This document shows positions 48,675 to 57,017 of a stretch of DNA of 64,000 nucleotides, in pieces; the stretch's first letter is position 1; every line of letters starts with the position of its first letter. The stretch lies in assembly GCF_020166335.1 (NCBI RefSeq), contig NZ_JAIUJR010000004.1:62001-126000 (forward strand), read 5' to 3'. Under the pieces are notes generated by a model. It was not told where the DNA came from and made no database searches. It was given only the letters and a program-made list of their open reading frames with translations. Origin of the DNA: Winogradskyella alexanderae. Its GTDB lineage: Bacteria; Bacteroidota; Bacteroidia; Flavobacteriales; Flavobacteriaceae. Position numbers and translations under genes: made by a program.

Positions 48675-48747
48675 GGTGCCTTAGCTCAGTTGGTAGAGCA
48701 AAGGACTGAAAATCCTTGTGTCCCTGGTTCGATTCCTGGAGGCACCA
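48675..48747 (+). tRNA. tRNA-Phe (anticodon GAA)
   Basis: A 73-base cloverleaf: acceptor GGTGCCT / AGGCACC with discriminator A, D arm GCTCAGTTGGTAGAGC, anticodon stem AAGGA/TCCTT with loop CTGAAAA (anticodon GAA), T arm CCTGGTTCGATTCCTGG. The 3' CCA is not encoded. A strong hairpin follows. Confidence 0.97.
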
Positions 48748-48757
48748 CCTTCAAAAA

Positions 48758-48783
48758 CCCGATTCAACTGAATCGGGTTTTTT
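48758..48783. terminator. Terminator after tRNA-Phe and the GH13 gene
   Basis: Eight-base stem CCCGATTC / GAATCGGG (48758-48765, 48770-48777), loop AACT, then six T. An A-run on the other side lets it also end the convergent GH13 phosphorylase gene, whose stop is 4 bases beyond the T-run. Confidence 0.92.
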
Positions 48784-48786
48784 GGT

Positions 48787-50526
48787 TTAAGAGTCAATTT
48801 GCTTTGTACCTTTTGGATGCGAATATCTCACACTGAAGTTTCGTGAATTTAAATCTAATTCCAATTTTGCAAATTCCTTTTGATTTTTCCACTTAAAGGA
48901 TAAATTAGCCTCATCTTTGATATAGACACTAAGCTTTCCATGAAATGCAGTATGTGTATTTCTAAGCCTAATTAACTCAAGTTGTTTTAGAACAGATGTC
49001 TTTTTTAGTCCTTTATGTATTTCATCTAAAGAAAGGGTTGTTCGGTTTATCTCTTTATGACCACCTTTTCCTGCTCTCTCGACGGCTTCGTAATCATTCT
49101 TACCTTCAAAAATATCCAAGTACCAAATCTGCGGAATACCTGGCATAAATAACTGTATGGCTCTAGCAAGTAACATTTTCTTAGTATCTTCCCCCAAGGC
49201 ACTAAAAAATGTTGCATTTACCTGATAGTATGAAATTTTCTTACCGTCCGCACCGTATAAGTTCTTTACTTTTCCTCCTCTCTCAATAATCAAATTCATT
49301 AAAGATTCTATTGCTTTATCTTCTAAAAGACCTTCTGAATAGATACCATTAACTTGTTTTCCCTTTAAATCCAGTACAGGGATTCCATCATGGCAACCAA
49401 GCATATTAACAACCTTATAATCGTTTTCAAGGATTTCAGTTACCCAATTAATCAATGCTGTATTAGACTTGGTTTCAATAGTATGGATCAGAAGTCCTGG
49501 TAAGAAAAAATCATAAATCTGATAGCCTCTACGTGCAACGTCCTTATGCAAATTCGATCCATACTCAGCATGAATTTCCGGTAACAAGGCCAACTGATTC
49601 TTATCTGCAATTTCCTTTATGCGGCTTAAATAGTCCCAAGTACCCGGTTCATTAAAAAAATTAGACTCACCTACCGCTTTATGTAAATAGGCAAACGCAT
49701 CTAACCTAAGAATACTGCAACCATAAGCTTTAAGTTGTGCTAATGTTTTCTCGTAAAAATCCCATACCAAAGGCGATTTAGCATTAATATCCATTTGTCC
49801 GAGATAACTTCTGTTCTTTTTAAGTATTTTAGAAATTTCGACGTTGTAAGGCACCAATTCACCAAAATCTAAAGCTTGAATGTCCTCAATGGAATCTAAT
49901 TGATTATTAATGCGTTTACACAAGTCCTCTGCTGTAGATGCTGTTATACCCTCAATGGTTAAAAGGTCTTGAATAGTAATTGGATTATATGTAACTTTCT
50001 GGTAAAAAGTATTCCAGTAAGGTTGTTCTGAACCATCCGGAAAAACAACATTTAAAATTGGTAGACCAGACTTACGCATAAACAGCTTATCCAAATAGGC
50101 TTTTTTAGGTAGGACAATTCCATTCTTGTCAAGTTCACCATGGTCTTGCCAAAAAGTATTCCAATTAATAAAAAAGTCCTTGTATTTTGAATTTTCGCCA
50201 TATTTAAGCAAATCTTTAAACTGTGGAGAAGCTACAGAGAGATGATTCAACACAATATCAAACTTCAGTTTAATACCTAACTTATCTAGTGCATCCAAAT
50301 CCTCATCATCAACCAACTCTTTATTAGTATTATAGTCAATTATTGAAAAACCGCGGTCTAAATCGCTATTAAAGAAGGTTGGAAGTACATAAAATAAAGA
50401 AAATGCTTCTTTGAATTCTGGCAATTTCAACATAACGATAATGTCTTTCAATTTACCTCCAATACTATCAGGATAGGCATTTATCATAACGCCGTTTAAC
50501 TGATCACTATTAGAATTGTTTTCCAT
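48787..50526 (-). CDS. GH13 sucrose-phosphorylase-like enzyme (subfamily 18 type)
   Basis: A 579-residue cytoplasmic enzyme. It has the compact barrel of GH13_18 phosphorylases, which split glucosides with phosphate to give glucose 1-phosphate. The nucleophile is aspartate 276 in LRLDAFAY, the acid/base glutamate 317 in LLPEIHAEYG, and the transition-state pair histidine 379-aspartate 380 in GCHDGIP. Other matches are FDIVLNHLS and FFLPGLLIHTI. Members act on sucrose, glucosylglycerol or glucosylglycerate; which applies here cannot be read. An insertion at about 181-241 (ITIQDLLTIEGITASTAEDL) looks like a helix-hairpin-helix and is absent from bifidobacterial sucrose phosphorylase. No signal peptide. 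Confidence 0.87.
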   Translation of the reverse strand: MENNSNSDQLNGVMINAYPDSIGGKLKDIIVMLKLPEFKEAFSLFYVLPTFFNSDLDRGFSIIDYNTNKELVDDEDLDALDKLGIKLKFDIVLNHLSVASPQFKDLLKYGENSKYKDFFINWNTFWQDHGELDKNGIVLPKKAYLDKLFMRKSGLPILNVVFPDGSEQPYWNTFYQKVTYNPITIQDLLTIEGITASTAEDLCKRINNQLDSIEDIQALDFGELVPYNVEISKILKKNRSYLGQMDINAKSPLVWDFYEKTLAQLKAYGCSILRLDAFAYLHKAVGESNFFNEPGTWDYLSRIKEIADKNQLALLPEIHAEYGSNLHKDVARRGYQIYDFFLPGLLIHTIETKSNTALINWVTEILENDYKVVNMLGCHDGIPVLDLKGKQVNGIYSEGLLEDKAIESLMNLIIERGGKVKNLYGADGKKISYYQVNATFFSALGEDTKKMLLARAIQLFMPGIPQIWYLDIFEGKNDYEAVERAGKGGHKEINRTTLSLDEIHKGLKKTSVLKQLELIRLRNTHTAFHGKLSVYIKDEANLSFKWKNQKEFAKLELDLNSRNFSVRYSHPKGTKQIDS

Positions 50527-50699
50527 GCTTATTCATTTTCTTATGTTATTGAACTCTAAATTTACAATTACCGTTGTTCACTTCTCATAAAAGCAACATA
50601 AAACACAACTATTTTTAACGAAAAGCATTTCGTCAGCAAATTCAGCAATGCAAATTAAAAAGCCCTATCCTTTAATTCGATTTTTCATATATTGTTAAT

Positions 50700-50715
50700 C
50701 AATACTAACTAACTA
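50700..50715 (+). promoter_or_regulatory. Shared leader motif CAATACTAACTAACTA
   Basis: Identical 16-base sequence to that at 59406-59421. It ends 8 bases before the ATG of the symporter gene. It probably belongs to the 5' untranslated region. Confidence 0.45.
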
Positions 50716-50723
50716 ATATATAC

Positions 50724-52373
50724 ATGCTATCCATTATCTCCTTTATAGGTTTCACAGCCCTTGTAGCCGTTATTTCATGGTATTCAACACGCAAAACTGA
50801 CGAGTCTTCCGCAGATGGCTTTTATCTTGCAGGTAGAAGTTTGGGTGCCTTGACCATTGCAGGTTCCTTATTACTTACCAACCTGTCGGCAGAACAAATT
50901 GTTGGACTAAATGGCTCTGCCTTCAAAGAAGGTTTAATGGTGATGGCTTGGGAAACTTTGGCAGCAATTGCCATAATTTGCGGTGCTATTTTTCTACTTC
51001 CTAAGTACTTAGGTTCCGGCATTACAACCATACCTGAATTTATTGAAACAAGATTTGATAAACAGACAAAGGCCTTATTGTCTTTACTATTTCTCATAGC
51101 CTATGCTATAGTTCTTTTGCCAACCATACTATATTCAGGATCACTTGCCTTTAGTACTATGTTTGACTTACCTGAAATGTTAGGCATCTCTCAAAACGGT
51201 GTTATTTGGATTTGTGTTTGGAGCATTGGTATTATAGGCGTCATCTATGCTATTTTTGGAGGTCTTAAGGCAGTTGCTGTTTCAGATTTAATTAATGCAA
51301 TAGGTCTTTTAATTGGTGGACTTTTAATTCCTGTTTTTGGATTATTATTGATTGGTGATGGAAGTATTGGTGAGGGTTTAAGCACATTATTTAAGACAAA
51401 TCCAGACAAATTCAATATGCGTGGTGCCGTAGATTCATCTATTCCATTTGGTACGTTGTTTACAGGTATGATGTTAGCGCAGATTTATTATTGGGGAACC
51501 AATCAGTCCATATTGCAGCGCGTGTTTGCAGCCAAGAGCTTGAAAGAAGGTCAAAAGGGAATGCTACTTGCGGCTTTTGTGAAATTCATAATTCCTGTTG
51601 TTGTAGTATTACCAGGAATCATCGCTTGGCATGTATTTGAAGGGAATTTAGATAATGCGGATCAAGCCTATCCTGCCCTGGTTAAAAAAGTATTACCTAC
51701 AGCATTTATAGGATTTTTTGCTGCTGTGCTATTTGGTGCCGTTTTAAGTTCATTCAATAGCCTATTGAACAGTAGTGCCACATTGTTTGGATTTGATCTG
51801 TACAAACAGTATTTCAAAAAAGATGCTACTGAAAAAGAAACCGTAAAAGCAGGAAAGAAATTTGGACTTATTGTAGCTACTATTTCTATGTTAATTGCAC
51901 CATTTATTGCAAATGCTCCAGATGGCTTATTTAGTTACATTCAGCAATCATTAGGAAGTTTAAGTGTACCTATTCTTGCGGTGGTTTTAGTGGGTGTTTA
52001 TACTAAAAAGGTGCCAGCCATTGGTGCCAAACTAGTACTCTCGGTTGGTGTAGTGCTCTACCTAATAAGCTTAATTTTCTTGGAACCTCAATTTAGAGGT
52101 GCGGCAGAAGCACAAGCCATGGCGAGTGGAATTACAGATTTGAGTGAATTGAGCATTATTAAAGCAGAAGCCTATCCGCATTACCTGCATGTAATGGGTA
52201 TATTATTTGTAGTCAATATATTATTTATGCTTCTACTTGGTAAAATCAAACCTATGAAGGCTGAATACACTCCAAAGCAGACTGAAATTATTGATACAAC
52301 ACCTTGGAAACATGCCATTACAGTGAGTATAATAATCGCAATTCTTGTTATAACAACGTACTTTATATTCTAA
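50724..52373 (+). CDS. Sodium/solute symporter (SLC5/SSS family)
   Basis: A 549-residue inner-membrane protein with about 14 transmembrane segments. It has the SSS landmarks SSADGFYLAGRSLGALTIAGSLLLTNLSAEQIVGLNG near the N-terminus (sodium-binding region in TM1), YAIFGGLKAVAVSDLINAIGLLIGG, and WGTNQSILQRVFAAKSLKEGQKG. Sodium coupling suits a marine organism. The sugar-type members (SGLT) are the nearest by pattern. It lies between a GH13 phosphorylase and a GH13 glucosidase, so import of an alpha-glucoside or related compatible solute is likely. The alpha-glucosidase gene begins 18 bases downstream. Confidence 0.9.
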   Translation: MLSIISFIGFTALVAVISWYSTRKTDESSADGFYLAGRSLGALTIAGSLLLTNLSAEQIVGLNGSAFKEGLMVMAWETLAAIAIICGAIFLLPKYLGSGITTIPEFIETRFDKQTKALLSLLFLIAYAIVLLPTILYSGSLAFSTMFDLPEMLGISQNGVIWICVWSIGIIGVIYAIFGGLKAVAVSDLINAIGLLIGGLLIPVFGLLLIGDGSIGEGLSTLFKTNPDKFNMRGAVDSSIPFGTLFTGMMLAQIYYWGTNQSILQRVFAAKSLKEGQKGMLLAAFVKFIIPVVVVLPGIIAWHVFEGNLDNADQAYPALVKKVLPTAFIGFFAAVLFGAVLSSFNSLLNSSATLFGFDLYKQYFKKDATEKETVKAGKKFGLIVATISMLIAPFIANAPDGLFSYIQQSLGSLSVPILAVVLVGVYTKKVPAIGAKLVLSVGVVLYLISLIFLEPQFRGAAEAQAMASGITDLSELSIIKAEAYPHYLHVMGILFVVNILFMLLLGKIKPMKAEYTPKQTEIIDTTPWKHAITVSIIIAILVITTYFIF

Positions 52374-52391
52374 TCAAACAGCCAACGATTT

Positions 52392-54053
52392 ATGAAAAAG
52401 ACATGGTGGAAGGAAGGTATTGTATACCAAATTTATCCAAGATCTTTTAATGATACATCAGGTAATGGTATAGGTGATATACCAGGAATTATTGAAAAAC
52501 TAGATTATATCAAATCACTAGGTGTAGATATTATTTGGCTTTGCCCTGTCTATGAATCTCCTAATGATGATAATGGTTATGACATTTCTGATTATCGTTC
52601 GATTTCAAAGGAATTTGGTGGTTCTGAAGCGTTCGATGAGCTATTAGAACAAATGCATTTTAGAGGACTCAAGTTGGTTATGGATCTAGTGTTGAATCAT
52701 AGTTCTGATGAGCATTATTGGTTTCAGGAATCACTAAAATCAAAAGACAACCCTTACAGAGATTATTATTTCTGGAGACCAGCCAAAAATGGTAATGTAC
52801 CTAACAATTGGGTTTCTTTCTTTAGTGGTTCCGCCTGGTTGAAAGATGATATTACTGATGAATATTTTCTCCATCTTTTCACAAAAAAACAACCTGATCT
52901 TAATTGGGAAAACCCAAAGGTCAGAGAAGAAATACATGATATTGTAGACTTTTGGTGCAAGAAAGGTGTCGATGGATTCAGAATGGATGTGATATCTCTT
53001 ATTTCCAAAAAACTCGATTTTCCCGATACAGCATATCCAGAAGATTACGGTAAGACCATAAAGAATTACTATGCAAACGGTCCAAGAATACATGAGTATT
53101 TGCAAGAACTCAACAGAAAAGTTTTATCAAAATATGATATCATGACTGTTGGTGAAGGTCCAGGCATTGACCTGAGCAATGGTTTAGATTATGTGGACGA
53201 AGACAGGGAAGAGCTTAATATGATATTCCATTTTGATCATATGTTTATTGATAATGGTGTAGGTGGCAAATATGATCCTATAGATGTACCGCTTTCAAAA
53301 TTCAAAAAGGTTTTTAGTGATTGGGATGAAAAATTGAAAAATAAAGGATGGGGAAGTATATTCCTTGGGAATCATGATTTTTCCAGGATGGTCTCAAGGT
53401 TTGGTAATGACAATAAACTTTATCATTCTACCTCTGCTAAGTTACTGGCCATGTTATTATTGACCATGAGAGGTACAACTTATATTTATCAAGGTGATGA
53501 AATAGGCATGACAAATGTGGCTTACCCATCAATCGACGATTATAATGACGTTGAGACTTTGGGCAGCTGGAATCAAGCCCTCAAGCGAGGTGATGATATG
53601 GATGAATACTTAAAGCTTGTTCATAGACAAAGCCGAGATAATGCCAGGACACCAATGCAATGGAACACTAAAAAAAATGCCGGATTTTCAGATATTCAGC
53701 CTTGGTTAAAGGTAAATCCAAATTATGTAGATATAAATGTTGAAAGTCAAGAACAAGATGAAAACTCTATTCTAAACTTTTACAGAAAAATGGTTACCTA
53801 TAGAAAAGCCAACAAAGTATTGGTCTATGGTGATTATGAATGCGTAGATGAAGCTGATGAAAATTTATATGTATACAGACGTTGGAACTCCGAGCAATCT
53901 TATGTTATACTCCTAAACTTCAGTGATAGTTATCAGGCTATTGCGTATGAGGATTTAAATCTAGAATCAACAGAACTGGCAATTTCAAACTATCTAGAAT
54001 CTCACAGTACTAGTCAACTAAGACCTTGGGAAGCACAATTAAGGAAATACTAG
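52392..54053 (+). CDS. GH13 alpha-glucosidase (oligo-1,6-glucosidase type)
   Basis: A 553-residue cytoplasmic glycosidase hydrolysing alpha-glucosides. It has a calcium-loop-like DTSGNGIGD (21-29), VMDLVLNHSSDEH, the nucleophile aspartate 199 in DGFRMDV, the acid/base glutamate 255 in TVGEGPG, and the pair histidine 328-aspartate 329 in LGNHDFSRMVSRFG. Near the C-terminus it has RDNARTPMQWN, typical of subfamilies including oligo-1,6-glucosidase, sucrose isomerase and trehalose-6-phosphate hydrolase. The specificity is not settled. It has no signal peptide and is co-directional with the symporter. Its stop adjoins the stop of the convergent DUF1080 gene with no gap. Confidence 0.92.
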   Translation: MKKTWWKEGIVYQIYPRSFNDTSGNGIGDIPGIIEKLDYIKSLGVDIIWLCPVYESPNDDNGYDISDYRSISKEFGGSEAFDELLEQMHFRGLKLVMDLVLNHSSDEHYWFQESLKSKDNPYRDYYFWRPAKNGNVPNNWVSFFSGSAWLKDDITDEYFLHLFTKKQPDLNWENPKVREEIHDIVDFWCKKGVDGFRMDVISLISKKLDFPDTAYPEDYGKTIKNYYANGPRIHEYLQELNRKVLSKYDIMTVGEGPGIDLSNGLDYVDEDREELNMIFHFDHMFIDNGVGGKYDPIDVPLSKFKKVFSDWDEKLKNKGWGSIFLGNHDFSRMVSRFGNDNKLYHSTSAKLLAMLLLTMRGTTYIYQGDEIGMTNVAYPSIDDYNDVETLGSWNQALKRGDDMDEYLKLVHRQSRDNARTPMQWNTKKNAGFSDIQPWLKVNPNYVDINVESQEQDENSILNFYRKMVTYRKANKVLVYGDYECVDEADENLYVYRRWNSEQSYVILLNFSDSYQAIAYEDLNLESTELAISNYLESHSTSQLRPWEAQLRKY

Positions 54054-54800
54054 TTACAGTTCCTTAATCTTAATATTCTTAAACCAGACTTTATCGCTAT
54101 GATCTTGAAGGCCTATGTGACCTGTTTTGTACTTTCCAAATCCTTCCCAATCTTTAAACTTAGAATTGGCTACCATTTTGTCCCAACCCTCACCATGCAA
54201 AGGAAATTCCATTACCTGCGTACCATTCATTGATACTTTGGCAAGATTTGCATTTTGATTAACTTCAATAACACAAAGGTTCCATTCTCCAGCAGGATTG
54301 ATGTGCTCATCCGGACATCCAATCATATCGTACAAAGAACCAGCTTTATGTGTCCCATTTGCCACAAAAGAATCTGGATGTCTTTCATTATCCAAAACTT
54401 GAATTTCTGGACCAGTCATATAGGCTTCCTTGAATTTTTCATCCTCATGAACACCCCAAAAAATACCACTGTTACCGCCTTCAGATACCTTCCATTCTAG
54501 TGATAAGATAAAATTGGTAAAGGTCTTTTTAGTAATGATATTTTTACCACCTTCTGGACCAGGTGTAAAAGCCATAGCTCCATCTTCAACAGTCCATTCT
54601 GGATACATATCTTCGGACAGATATCCTCTCCATTTTTCCAATGATTTTCCATCAAATAATGAAATCCATTCTTCTTTTACTTCTGAGCTCATAGTTTCCG
54701 TAATTTCATTTTCTTCGGTTTCAACTTCTATTTCCTTCGCAGTCTCTTTACAGCTCATAACCAATATCAGAATGAAGCTAAGGGCATATAGTTTATTCAT
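54054..54800 (-). CDS. DUF1080 lipoprotein (3-keto-disaccharide hydrolase-like)
   Basis: 248 residues from the ATG at 54800. A longer in-frame start adds seven residues before the signal and is not needed. Lipobox VMSC (cysteine 17), then an acidic linker and a DUF1080 concanavalin-like domain: WISLFDGKSLEKWRGY, NFILSLEWKVSEGGNSGIFWG, PEIQVLDNERHPD, GSLYDM, and the end GHIGLQDHSDKVWFKNIKIKEL. Characterised relatives act on 3-keto-glycosides made by partner oxidoreductases. It is the last gene of a five-gene minus-strand operon with such an oxidoreductase. Confidence 0.9.
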   Translation of the reverse strand: MNKLYALSFILILVMSCKETAKEIEVETEENEITETMSSEVKEEWISLFDGKSLEKWRGYLSEDMYPEWTVEDGAMAFTPGPEGGKNIITKKTFTNFILSLEWKVSEGGNSGIFWGVHEDEKFKEAYMTGPEIQVLDNERHPDSFVANGTHKAGSLYDMIGCPDEHINPAGEWNLCVIEVNQNANLAKVSMNGTQVMEFPLHGEGWDKMVANSKFKDWEGFGKYKTGHIGLQDHSDKVWFKNIKIKEL

Positions 54801-54810
54801 TTTATAAAAT

Positions 54811-55863
54811 TTAAATTCCAAGTATATCTCTCAAATTTTGTTTTTCGGTATCTGAACCGGCAAAGTCATCAAATCGTTTCTGCGTAGCTTCAATGATATG
54901 GTTATTTATAAATGCAACACCTTCCCTCGCACCTTGTTCTGGACTTTTAATAACACATTCCCATTCTAAGACAGCCCAAACATTACAACCATATTCTGTC
55001 AATTTAGAAAATACCGATTTAAAATCTATTTGGCCATCTCCTGGTGAGCGATATCTACCAGCACGGTTCTTCCAATCGTTGTAACCACCAAAAGTACCTT
55101 TCTTGCCTGTAGGATTAAATTCCGAATCCTTTACATGAAATGCCTTAATGAATTCATGATAATGGTCAATATATTCTATGTAATCCAACTGTTGCAAAAC
55201 AAAATGTGAAGGGTCATATAATATACTCACGCTTTCATGATTACCAGTAGCCTCTAGGAAACGCTCGAAGGTGTCACCATCGTGTATATCTTCAACAGGA
55301 TGAACCTCATAACAAGCTGCAACGCCATTATCTTTAAAAACATCTAAAATAGGCAGCCATCTGTTTGCTAATTCTTCAAATCCAAGATCTATTAAACCAG
55401 CGGGTTGTTGTGGCCATGGATGCATAACTGGCCAAAGTAACGATCCTGAAAATGTTGCGTGCGATGTCAAACCAAGTTTATTGCTTACAACTGCAGCCTT
55501 TTTCATTTGATCTGTAGCCCATGCGGTTCGTTCTTTGTATTTGCCTTTTAAATGCTTAGGGGCAAAAACATCGAACATAATGTCATGTGCTGGATGCACA
55601 GCCACTAATTGTCCTTGGATATGCGTACTTAATTCTGTTATTTCTAGACCATAGCTATTTATTCTACCTTTAAATTCGTCACAGTACGTATCGCTTTCTG
55701 AAGCGATATCCAAGTCTATAATATGCTTATCTAAGGTTGGTATTTGAATTCCTTTGTAGCCTAAATTACTAGCCCATTCACATAAGCCATCGAGTGTATT
55801 AAATGGTGGCTTTTCATCCATAAATTGTGCTAAAAATATTGCAGGTCCTTTTATTGTTTTCAT
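54811..55863 (-). CDS. Sugar phosphate isomerase/epimerase (xylose isomerase-like TIM barrel)
   Basis: A 350-residue cytoplasmic TIM barrel of the AP2EC family. The predicted metal ligands are the glutamate in ACYEVHPVEDIHDG, YDPSHFVLQQ, FHVKDSEFN and WAVLEWECV. RYRSPGDGQIDFKSVFSKL is a hallmark segment near the end. Relatives isomerise keto-sugars or inositols. In 3-keto-glycoside loci they are proposed to handle the 3-keto-sugar products, for example interconversion to 2-keto forms. It lies 10 bases upstream of the DUF1080 start, within a tightly packed operon. Confidence 0.9.
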   Translation of the reverse strand: MKTIKGPAIFLAQFMDEKPPFNTLDGLCEWASNLGYKGIQIPTLDKHIIDLDIASESDTYCDEFKGRINSYGLEITELSTHIQGQLVAVHPAHDIMFDVFAPKHLKGKYKERTAWATDQMKKAAVVSNKLGLTSHATFSGSLLWPVMHPWPQQPAGLIDLGFEELANRWLPILDVFKDNGVAACYEVHPVEDIHDGDTFERFLEATGNHESVSILYDPSHFVLQQLDYIEYIDHYHEFIKAFHVKDSEFNPTGKKGTFGGYNDWKNRAGRYRSPGDGQIDFKSVFSKLTEYGCNVWAVLEWECVIKSPEQGAREGVAFINNHIIEATQKRFDDFAGSDTEKQNLRDILGI

Positions 55864-55875
55864 GTCTTGAATCCT

Positions 55876-57012
55876 TTAATCAATCGTTACCCAAACATTA
55901 CCTTTTTTGTGAGACTCTACAGCTTTTTCTATGAAATTCATTCCTCGCAATCCATCAATTATTGTTGGAAATTCGGCATGATCATAACCTTCATTTCTAA
56001 TTGCTCTTGCCACACCTTTATAAATATTTCCCATAGAATCAAAAATCCCCTCTGGATGTCCAGGTGGCAATTTTGTCCCATCTAAAGACAATTCACTATT
56101 ATATGGATGACCAGGTTTTAGTACGCGCATTGCGTGACCATCTTCCAATAGATAAAGATAGTTGGGATTTTCTTGTTCCCACTTTAACCCTGCTTTATCA
56201 CCATAAATTTGAACCGTGAAATTATTCTCCTCTCCTGTAGCAATTTGACTAGCCCTAATGACACCTTTTACATCGTTTTCACATCTAATTAAGACTGTTC
56301 CATCAATATCCATTTGATTGTCTTCGTACAAATAATTTAGATCAGCCAAAATTGAATTTACACGTAGTCCAGACATATATTCAACCATATCAAAAGCATG
56401 TGTCCCTATGTCTCCAATACAACAACTTATTCCAGATTTTTCAGGATCTAAACGCCAAGTTGTTTTACGTTTCTCTTTATCGTGAATTATTGGATTTATC
56501 CAACCTTGATAATACTGTGCATCTATTTTTTGAATTGTACCAATTTCTCCATTTGCAATCATATGTCGCATTTGACGCACCATTGGATAACCAGTATAGG
56601 TATAAGTAACAGCGAATACCGTATTTGCCAATTTCAGTGTTTCATGAAGAATCTTAGCTTCTTCATAAGTCGTGGTCATTGGTTTTTCACAAATGACATT
56701 AAATCCGTTTTCAAGGAGCTTTTTTGCCATAGGAAAATGAAGAAAATTCGGAGTGAGAATTGAGACAACTTCCATGCGTTTATCTTTTGGAAGTTTTAGT
56801 TCTTCTTCAATGAGCGTATCTAAGTTTTTGTATACTTGATTTGTTGGAATACCAATCTTCTGAGCAAAATTTTTACTTTCATCAACTTCAATGTTAAAAA
56901 CACCACCAACCAATTCATATCGATCATACATTGCAGAGGCCACCCTATGCAAAACACCTATTAGAGAATCTCCTCCTCCACCTAAAATTCCAAGTCTTAT
57001 TTTACCACTCAT
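55876..57012 (-). CDS. Gfo/Idh/MocA family oxidoreductase
   Basis: A 378-residue NAD(P)-dependent dehydrogenase. The N-terminal Rossmann motif is LGILGGGGDSLIGVLHR, with the EKP motif in VICEKPMTTTYEEA. The C-terminal alpha/beta domain carries DIGTHAFDMVEYMSGLRV (the histidine is the usual catalytic residue). Substrates in the family include glucose, inositols and 3-keto-sugars, for which these enzymes reduce or oxidise C3. It is surrounded by isomerase/epimerase, MFS and DUF1080 genes, so a 3-keto-glycoside step is the best guess. Confidence 0.93.
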   Translation of the reverse strand: MSGKIRLGILGGGGDSLIGVLHRVASAMYDRYELVGGVFNIEVDESKNFAQKIGIPTNQVYKNLDTLIEEELKLPKDKRMEVVSILTPNFLHFPMAKKLLENGFNVICEKPMTTTYEEAKILHETLKLANTVFAVTYTYTGYPMVRQMRHMIANGEIGTIQKIDAQYYQGWINPIIHDKEKRKTTWRLDPEKSGISCCIGDIGTHAFDMVEYMSGLRVNSILADLNYLYEDNQMDIDGTVLIRCENDVKGVIRASQIATGEENNFTVQIYGDKAGLKWEQENPNYLYLLEDGHAMRVLKPGHPYNSELSLDGTKLPPGHPEGIFDSMGNIYKGVARAIRNEGYDHAEFPTIIDGLRGMNFIEKAVESHKKGNVWVTID

Positions 57013-57017
57013 GTATT

